Program-made: the position numbers and the translations under genes
Notes under the pieces: model-generated
What the model saw: only the letters and a program-made list of their open reading frames with translations
Told to the model about the DNA's origin: nothing
Database searches by the model: none
Assembly (NCBI GenBank): GCA_013329175.1
Contig: DUKR01000113.1
Span: forward strand, 1-10,542
DNA length: 10,542 bases
Origin: Candidatus Woesearchaeota archaeon
GTDB lineage: Archaea > Nanobdellota > Nanobdellia > Woesearchaeales > UBA11716
Direction of reading: 5' to 3'
In this document: piece after piece, positions 5,550-10,542 of the stretch
Numbering within the stretch: the stretch's first letter is position 1
Layout of the letters: each line of letters begins with the position of its first letter

Positions 5550-6825
5550 CAGTTTAGTTATGGAAATGGAATTTGAACAATCAAATGGTAATGGTAGTAC
5601 AACTTATTTAACTCATAACTTCCATACTTATCCTGCAAAGTTCATACCCCAAATACCAAAAAGCACAATTCTTCAGTTCACTAAAGAGGGAGATACAGTA
5701 TTAGACCCATTTTGTGGATGCGGAACAACATTAGTAGAGGCCAAACTTCTTAATAGAAACTCAATAGGTGTAGATTTAAATCCAATCGCTGTTTTAGTTT
5801 CTAAAGCTAAAACAAACAAATTAAGTGATTTGGATATAACCATAGTCGAAAAAATCTTAAACAAAATAAAATTGGATGTTACTAGTTATTATGATAACAA
5901 GAAAGTAAACATTAATTACAATATTCCTGAGTTCAATAATAGGGACCATTGGTTTCAACAAAATGTCTTACATGAATTAGGAATAATAAAAGCCCATATC
6001 CAAGATGTAAATAAAAAAGAATTGAGAGAATTCCTAGCTACTGCGCTTTCTTCTATTGTTGTTACAGTATCTAACCAAGAAAGTGATACTCGTTTTGCTG
6101 CAATAGATAAGCAAATAAAACCATTTAGAACTTTTTTTGAACTAAAGAAAAAACTGGAAGGTATGAAAAAGGTAATTTTTATATGGAATAAATTTAATGG
6201 CCTAAAAGAATTTGATAAATTGCCGGAACTAACTAAAATTGGAGATTTAACATCATTAGATGAAGATTTAGTAACTTACATTACAATACATAATATTCTC
6301 ATCCCAAATGAATTTAAAGTACTAGCGGCAAGTTATCCTGGTGCGCAAGCTGACCGAGTTGTTTTAGTTGAGCCAGGCACAGGCCGAAAACAAAAAAGGA
6401 AGTATATTGATATTATCTCTTATCTTCCAGACAAAAATATAACAGCAATGCAAGAAAACAAAGGGGAATATTCAAAATCTTCAATTCAAAAAGAAATTAC
6501 AGAAATATCAAAATATAACACTGATAAGAATTACAAAGAAGCACTAAAAACATTTCAGAGAAGGTTTGAAGAGAGTTCTGTTGATTCTGTACTTAAAATA
6601 GGAGTTGGTTTTTGGTCTAGCCCTAAATTTTCATTAGCAACCATAAAAGAATTGGATTTAAGAAATTTAGATTATTATGTTTACATTAGCAGAGATATGA
6701 AAAAGTGGAGCATTTGGAGAACAGGAGATATAGATATTTTCAAAAAGAATGAGGGAGAAGTAAAACTTCCCAACATCAAGGAAATAGGCGGCAGTCAAAC
6801 TGCAAAGTTAGAGGGGGGGTTTTGA
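5539..6825 (+). CDS. Methyltransferase-like domain fused to candidate PD-(D/E)XK restriction endonuclease
   Basis: A 428-residue protein with two parts. Residues 20-90 look like the front of an N4/N6 DNA methyltransferase: HTYPAKFIP (29-37), motif I LDPFCGCGTT (55-64) and a motif II strand SIGVDLNP. Residues 130-200 resemble the helical insert common in such enzymes (ALSSIVVTVSN). No SPPY, DPPY or NPPY occurs; where motif IV would be expected the text reads GDLTSLDEDLVTYITIHNI. The second part carries a candidate PD-(D/E)XK core, Asp291, then Glu306-Asn-Lys308 at the end of a strand, followed by a helix. It overlaps the modification gene, so it is the likely restriction partner, with the front part perhaps used to bind AdoMet or DNA. 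A run of seven G (6813-6819) lies near its end. The nuclease assignment rests on motif spacing and context only. Confidence 0.72.
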   Translation: METSSLVMEMEFEQSNGNGSTTYLTHNFHTYPAKFIPQIPKSTILQFTKEGDTVLDPFCGCGTTLVEAKLLNRNSIGVDLNPIAVLVSKAKTNKLSDLDITIVEKILNKIKLDVTSYYDNKKVNINYNIPEFNNRDHWFQQNVLHELGIIKAHIQDVNKKELREFLATALSSIVVTVSNQESDTRFAAIDKQIKPFRTFFELKKKLEGMKKVIFIWNKFNGLKEFDKLPELTKIGDLTSLDEDLVTYITIHNILIPNEFKVLAASYPGAQADRVVLVEPGTGRKQKRKYIDIISYLPDKNITAMQENKGEYSKSSIQKEITEISKYNTDKNYKEALKTFQRRFEESSVDSVLKIGVGFWSSPKFSLATIKELDLRNLDYYVYISRDMKKWSIWRTGDIDIFKKNEGEVKLPNIKEIGGSQTAKLEGGF

Positions 6826-6834
6826 AACACAACC

Positions 6835-8175
6835 ATGGCAAAGCTCTGGCAGAAAGGATACGATGTCCTTGAAGAAATTGAAGCATACACCGTTGGCAAT
6901 GACTATATCATAGATAAAGACCTCCTTGAGTGGGACATATTTGGGTCGTTAGCTCACGCCGCAATGCTCAAAAAGATTGGCATCCTCAAGGAATCAGAGC
7001 ACAGGGAGATAAGAAACGCCCTGAAAGCAATCCTTGACGATAAGGCATTTGAGATACTGCCTGAGGATGAAGATGTGCACACTGCCATCGAGAACTATCT
7101 CATAAAGCAAATAGGGGATGCAGGGAAGAAACTACATACCGCACGATCCAGAAACGACCAGGTCCTCCTTGATATCAGGCTGTATGCAAAAGAGCACCTC
7201 CTGTTTGTGAAGGAAGCGGCGCTTAATCTCTGCGAAACTCTTGCAGCAAAGGCAGAGGAATACAAAGAAATCCCGCTTCCAGGCTACACCCACACAAGAA
7301 AGGCAATGCCCTCTTCTGTTGGGCTTTGGCTTGCAGCATTTGCTGAAAGCCTCCTTGACGACGTCGAACTCATCAACACCGCTCTGCAGCTCAATGATCG
7401 CTCCCCTCTGGGAAGCGCAGCAGGCTATGGCGTCCCTATCGCAATTGATCGCGAGTATGTTGCAGAGCTGCTGGGTTTTGCGAGTGTCCAGAACAACGTC
7501 CTGTACTGCGCGAATTCGAGAGGGAAGATTGAGGAAGTCATCCTCCACGCATGCGTAAGCGTCATGCTTGATTTGGGCAGGCTTGCAACCGACATTATCT
7601 GGTTCTCAACTGATGAGTTCGGCTTCATCACCCTTCCTGACGAGATAACTACGGGATCGTCAATAATGCCCCAGAAGAAGAATCCTGACGTGCTTGAGCT
7701 TATGCGCGGCAAGGCTGCGCTTGTTGAGGGCTATGAGTCGCAGGCAAGGGCGCTTATCAGAAACCAGTTCTCAGGCTACAATCGGGATTACCAATTGACC
7801 AAAGAGCCCCTCATGCTCGGGCTGAAGGCGACAAAAGCGTCGCTTTCCATCATGCAGCTTGTCATCGGCAGGATGGCGGCCAATGCCAGTGCTTGCGAGA
7901 AAGCCTGCACAAAAGAGCTTTACGCTGCCGATGCTGCCTATGAGTTTGTCCGTAAGGGGATGCCTTTTCGGGAAGCCTACCAGAAAATTGGGGCGGATAT
8001 CCAAAGCCTGAAAGCCCCAGACAGAAAAAAGGCTCTTTTGGAGCGTATCCACTCAGGATCTTCAGGGAATCTCGGACTTGACGGGCTCAAAAGCCTGATC
8101 AGCAAGGGCATTGGGGAATTCAGGAGCGATATGTCCTGCTTTGAGGGGAAGATAACACGGCTGCTCAGGCTATAG
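6835..8175 (+). CDS. argH: Argininosuccinate lyase
   Basis: A 446-residue member of the fumarase/aspartase superfamily that splits argininosuccinate into arginine and fumarate, the last step of arginine synthesis. The N-terminus has the typical LWQKGYD start. HTARSRNDQV (about 102-111) is the substrate loop and GYTHTRKAMPSS the region with the conserved catalytic His153. The superfamily signature GSSIMPQKKNPD runs 274-285, with the flexible catalytic serine at 275-276. Length and motifs are complete, so the enzyme should be active as a cytoplasmic homotetramer. It begins 9 nt after the nuclease-fusion stop and in the same frame, with no TATA box in the gap. Its expression may now depend on a promoter in or before the AT-rich island. 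No other arginine gene is in the window. Confidence 0.96.
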   Translation: MAKLWQKGYDVLEEIEAYTVGNDYIIDKDLLEWDIFGSLAHAAMLKKIGILKESEHREIRNALKAILDDKAFEILPEDEDVHTAIENYLIKQIGDAGKKLHTARSRNDQVLLDIRLYAKEHLLFVKEAALNLCETLAAKAEEYKEIPLPGYTHTRKAMPSSVGLWLAAFAESLLDDVELINTALQLNDRSPLGSAAGYGVPIAIDREYVAELLGFASVQNNVLYCANSRGKIEEVILHACVSVMLDLGRLATDIIWFSTDEFGFITLPDEITTGSSIMPQKKNPDVLELMRGKAALVEGYESQARALIRNQFSGYNRDYQLTKEPLMLGLKATKASLSIMQLVIGRMAANASACEKACTKELYAADAAYEFVRKGMPFREAYQKIGADIQSLKAPDRKKALLERIHSGSSGNLGLDGLKSLISKGIGEFRSDMSCFEGKITRLLRL

Positions 8176-8192
8176 GAGTATGCACCTTCACT

Positions 8193-8289
8193 ACAGATTC
8201 CTTAGTGTCCTAATATCGTTCCCAGAGCATCCTATTCTCCTCAAGGGAATAGTGGGTCAAGAACGATTTAAGGACACGAGGACAGATTC
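8193..8289. mobile_element. MITE-like element with 8-bp direct repeats
   Basis: ACAGATTC occurs at 8193-8200 and again at 8282-8289, as expected of a target duplication. The 81 bp between them carry a 17-bp inverted repeat with two mismatches: GTGTCCTAATATCGTTC (8205-8221) against GAACGATTTAAGGACAC (8261-8277). Counting out to the duplications, 17 of 21 terminal positions match. A smaller inner stem (8232-8237 with 8247-8252) and an outer CTTCAC/GTGAAG pair (8186-8191, 8296-8301) are also present. There is no coding capacity. It lies between the convergent argH and radical SAM genes, and the right duplication overlaps the radical SAM stop codon. A bidirectional terminator hairpin is the main alternative and would not need the direct repeats. 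Confidence 0.5.
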
Positions 8290-9331
8290 ATAAGGGTGAA
8301 GTATTACCCTGCTTTCTCATCCCCTTCAGATACACCCAAAGCTTTCTCTTCACCTCTACTTTCAGGGAATCATCAATGGAAAGCCTGGCAACCTCAGCAT
8401 CCCAATCAGCCTCAGGAAGCGCAGTGAGCGTTCCCCTGAATCTCCTGCCAGCCTCTTCACATCTCCCCACCATCTCCTTAGCCGTTTCTGTCCCAAATAG
8501 CTTCACCGCTTGCAATTTCGAGATGGAATTGGCGCCTGCCTTTAGGAGCAGCGGAATCCTGTCCGCCCGGTTGCTCCAGATGCCGCACTGGATATCCAGC
8601 GAAGGAAACGCTACCCGCAACTGAGCAATCCACCATGCCTGCTCTTCAGCAGTCGGTATGCAGGCACCCTCATACAGAGTCCCTGCAACAGGAATCAGCC
8701 CGTACACGTGGATCTTATCAATCCTATACTTCCTGATGAAATCAATAAGAATCTGGACATCATCGCGTGTCTCCCCCAACCCCACAATGAAAGTCATCGC
8801 TTTCTGCAGGCCAAGGCAAGCGGCATCCACAAACATCCGCTCATAGGGGGCTAATGGCTTTGACGGGCACACTTTTGCGTGAAGCTTAGGATTCACGGTC
8901 TCTGTCGAGCCGACTATTCCCCTGATGTATGGCTGATACCGCACCAGAAGGGATTTTGGCACAGGGCCAATGGAAAGCCATATACGCTCACAGGTTATTT
9001 CATGCGCAACCCTCAGCATAAACTCTATCTCATCCGGGGTGAATACTCCTATACCTCCTGTGAAGAATCCGATGTCCCATCCGCATTTTTTGGCAAGCAG
9101 GAACTCTGCAAAGATGGATGCTCTGGAGCGCTTGGTTTCAAGCGGCTTTTTGTCAGCAGGCTGGTTACTCATGTAGCAGAACTGGCAATCACCAATGGTG
9201 CATCCCCAGGAAAAGAAAACTGCACGCTCAAAACAGCACTCCATGGGAAAATGCTGCCTGTACACTGCCTGTGCTCGCTCAAGCAGGGAATCAAAACTTT
9301 CTTCCATAACCGCGGCTGTAGTAGCATCCAT
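8288..9331 (-). CDS. Radical SAM enzyme, biotin-synthase/HydE-like fold
   Basis: A 347-residue protein. Residues 37-55 carry the iron-sulfur motif GCTIGDCQFCYMS (Cys44, Cys49, Cys52), spaced C-x4-C-x2-C rather than the usual C-x3-C-x2-C, with Tyr after the last Cys. Downstream are GGIG-type and GSTETVNP segments that fit SAM binding, GLGETRDDVQILIDFIRKY, and GLIPVAGTLYEG...PT as in the BioB/HydE/PylB group. It ends in a helix-rich region with AGANSISKLQAVKLFGT. The reaction is unknown; biotin synthase itself is unlikely without the second cluster ligands and partners in view. I start at ATG 9331 (MDATTAAVMEE) because the TATA box at 9363-9356 lies about 29 nt before it, but almost on top of the longer start at 9355. 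It converges on argH. Confidence 0.83.
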   Translation of the reverse strand: MDATTAAVMEESFDSLLERAQAVYRQHFPMECCFERAVFFSWGCTIGDCQFCYMSNQPADKKPLETKRSRASIFAEFLLAKKCGWDIGFFTGGIGVFTPDEIEFMLRVAHEITCERIWLSIGPVPKSLLVRYQPYIRGIVGSTETVNPKLHAKVCPSKPLAPYERMFVDAACLGLQKAMTFIVGLGETRDDVQILIDFIRKYRIDKIHVYGLIPVAGTLYEGACIPTAEEQAWWIAQLRVAFPSLDIQCGIWSNRADRIPLLLKAGANSISKLQAVKLFGTETAKEMVGRCEEAGRRFRGTLTALPEADWDAEVARLSIDDSLKVEVKRKLWVYLKGMRKQGNTSPL

Positions 9332-9355
9332 GCGGCAAGGGAATCCCATTATCAT

Positions 9356-9363
9356 TTTAAACG
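9356..9363 (-). promoter_or_regulatory. TATA box of the radical SAM gene
   Basis: On the minus strand GTTTAAAA runs 9363-9356, about 29 nt before ATG 9331. It favours the shorter, leaderless start over the ATG at 9355. Confidence 0.6.
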
Positions 9364-9861
9364 TTTGGTTCAGAGGTATGAATTAAGTTTAGAGGGGAGG
9401 AATCACCATGGCATTCCAAAAAATAAATCACAAAGAATCAATAAAGAATCAATAGCCCAAAAATCAATACCTCTACCTTTTCCAGCTTCCACCAACAGGG
9501 TGTAACTCCCTTCTTTTCGTTTCAGGCTGTCGTGAACATTAAAATTCCGAGGAGTGAGAAAAAACAGCTGAGGATAGAAAGCAGGCCATCCCCCTATGAT
9601 GGTACGCTGCACCTGTGGGCATGAAGGATGATAGCCTCTGCAGAGCATGATGGAATTTACAATATCACTCCATGCAGCAAAAATAAAGGGAGAAAGGAAA
9701 TCAGAGTGCTCGGATGAGAAAGAAGCCGCAGTCATTGATATCTTATAATGCCCGACCCCACACGAACCATCCAGAAAAACAAGAGCCCTCTCAAAAAAGC
9801 ACAAAGAGATGCAAACCAACCATTGATGGACGGAACTTAATGCATCCATTCAAAATGGAAG
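9364..9861. other. About 500 bases with no supported gene
   Basis: I see no recognisable gene or RNA here. A minus-strand open frame of 148 codons (9403-9849) starts 12 nt after the stop of the 9862-10290 gene, but its Phe/Cys/Trp-rich sequence matches nothing I know and such lengths occur by chance. On the plus strand a strong GGAGG precedes a 15-codon frame at 9408-9455 (MAFQKINHKESIKNQ). The stretch may be a decayed gene. Confidence 0.5.
9432..9453. repeat. Tandem 11-bp direct repeat
   Basis: AAAGAATCAAT occurs twice head to tail (9432-9442, 9443-9453), with a degenerate third copy AAAAATCAAT at 9459-9468. Short, AT-rich, in the geneless stretch; probably replication slippage. Confidence 0.6.
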
Positions 9862-10290
9862 CTACGGACTCACTGCCCTCTTCACTAATTCCCCCTCATA
9901 GGAATATTCTGGCTCGCACCCAGGCTCATTCCTGAAGACGAAACGCACGCTCTCATTTGGCTCAAGATGCCGTGATTCAGATACCATGAATCTCTTTCGT
10001 GTGCAGTTCATGTATGCAGTCACATTGCCTGCTATAGTATCCGTGTTTGACAGGTTCATCACAAAGCTGCCTGTCCTCACATCAAGCGTGAACTCTTGCT
10101 GGCGTATCTTCACTTGCTCGGTAAAAATCTGTTTCCCTTTGCCTGTTGCAACAATATCATGCTCCTTTGCCTCAAGCACCGTAAAGCCAGTCATCTTCCG
10201 TGAGACATCAAAGCCTTGCCATGCGATGTGGATGACAAGGGCAAGCATGGCAAAGAACAAGATCTTTCCGGCAATTACTTTTTTATCCAT
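9862..10290 (-). CDS. Small membrane-anchored exported protein, unknown function
   Basis: A 142-residue protein. Residues 2-9 are basic and 10-24 hydrophobic, so it has either an uncleaved signal anchor or a signal peptide without a lipobox. Residues 35-70 are a charged, strand-forming linker. The C-terminal domain (about 75-135) has Cys96 and Cys125, 28 residues apart, an NVT before the first Cys and PNES (111-114) in between, very like the lipoprotein at 1791-2135. It is probably an extracytoplasmic beta-sandwich with a disulfide; that is inference. The ATG at 10290 is set by a TATA box about 26 nt upstream. It is not an enzyme I can recognise. Confidence 0.75.
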   Translation of the reverse strand: MDKKVIAGKILFFAMLALVIHIAWQGFDVSRKMTGFTVLEAKEHDIVATGKGKQIFTEQVKIRQQEFTLDVRTGSFVMNLSNTDTIAGNVTAYMNCTRKRFMVSESRHLEPNESVRFVFRNEPGCEPEYSYEGELVKRAVSP

Positions 10291-10310
10291 ATTATAAAAG
10301 ATGCGCTTAA

Positions 10311-10320
10311 ACTATAAAAA
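10311..10320 (-). promoter_or_regulatory. TATA box of the minus-strand exported-protein gene
   Basis: On the minus strand TTTTTATAGT runs 10320-10311, centred about 26 nt before ATG 10290. A second GCATCTTTTATA lies nearer the ATG (10304-10293), about 21 nt from the matching GCATCTTTTTATA (10325-10313). The proximal copy is too close to the ATG to act as the box for this start. Confidence 0.55.
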
Positions 10321-10325
10321 GATGC

Positions 10326-10542
10326 CTCTGATTGCTCAAGCTTCCTCGCTCTGGATAGGCTGCTTTTGTTCCAGCACTCAGACGGGACATTTCCTATCTG
10401 GCATTCTAAAAAAGCATCAATTATTATGAAAAAGGCATTAGCCATGCCTCCCATCGCTTCCACAGCCAATGCGCAGCATCATCTTTTGTATTGCAGAGCA
10501 TAGTGCGCTTTGAAATTCTGAGGGAAAAGAAAGATGGAGAAA
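10326..10542. other. Window end, no gene seen
   Basis: No supported gene, RNA or large repeat. The open frames here are short and lack a fitting promoter; a neighbouring gene may begin beyond the window. Confidence 0.4.

Larger units (their letters stand above)
4497..6826 (+). other. AT-rich restriction-modification island
   Basis: Base composition changes sharply at both ends. For example 5821-5880 has 14 G+C of 60 while 7381-7440, in argH, has 37 of 60. Codon use switches to AGA for arginine and TTA for leucine. The island holds the two overlapping restriction-modification genes and their leader. No integrase, tRNA gene or clear terminal repeat is visible, so the way it arrived is not shown. 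Confidence 0.7.

Noticed and set aside
133..8308. GGTGAAGTATTAC shared by about 133-146 and 8295-8307
   Set aside because: About one 13-mer match is expected by chance in a window of this size, and the flanks do not match.
8879..9505. Plus-strand 208-codon frame across the radical SAM gene
   Set aside because: Mostly antisense to the radical SAM gene, whose motifs are clear on the minus strand.
9403..9849. Minus-strand 148-codon frame following the exported-protein gene
   Set aside because: Not impossible given its 12-nt spacing, but the composition is odd, no ribosome site is seen, no motif is recognised, and frames of this length arise by chance in the window.
10430..10507. 25-codon plus-strand frame at the window end
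   Set aside because: Too short, no ribosome site and no conserved feature.

Overview
The window looks like chromosomal DNA of an archaeon. Most supported gene starts have an AT-rich TATA-like box (TTTAAATA, TTAAATA, GTTTAAAA and similar) about 25-35 nt upstream and no Shine-Dalgarno sequence, as expected for archaeal leaderless or short-leader transcripts. The gene content agrees: a DUF835 protein with a winged helix, an archaeal-looking argininosuccinate lyase and a biotin-synthase-like radical SAM enzyme. I cannot assign a phylum; many short unrecognised proteins would fit a DPANN or similar uncultivated lineage, but that is a guess.

Layout. (1) 196-2135: a membrane-anchored phospholipase-D-family protein, then a small predicted lipoprotein. 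(2) 2195-3690: a divergent pair, a helical protein on the minus strand and a DUF835-winged-helix protein on the plus strand. The pair is bracketed by related copies, in opposite orientation, of a hairpin-forming repeat that sits just past both stop codons. (3) 3691-4494: a lysine-rich coiled-coil protein of unknown function. (4) 4497-6826: a strikingly AT-rich island with a two-gene restriction-modification-like system. It holds an SPPY-type DNA methyltransferase and, overlapping it, a protein joining an AdoMet-binding methyltransferase-like N-terminus that lacks motif IV to a candidate PD-(D/E)XK nuclease domain. (5) 6835-8175: argH, in host-like composition and only 9 nt behind the island. 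(6) 8193-8289: a small element between convergent genes, with near-perfect inverted ends and 8-bp direct repeats, that looks like a MITE. (7) 8288-9331: a minus-strand radical SAM enzyme. (8) 9364-9861: about 500 bases with no gene I can support. (9) 9862-10290: a minus-strand exported protein whose C-terminal domain resembles that of the lipoprotein at 1791.

How it fits together: most genes are separate housekeeping or surface functions. The accessory parts are the AT-rich restriction-modification island, which seems to have landed directly before argH, the MITE-like element, and the inverted-repeat-bracketed divergent cassette. The last, with its tandem stem-loops, is the best candidate for something undescribed.
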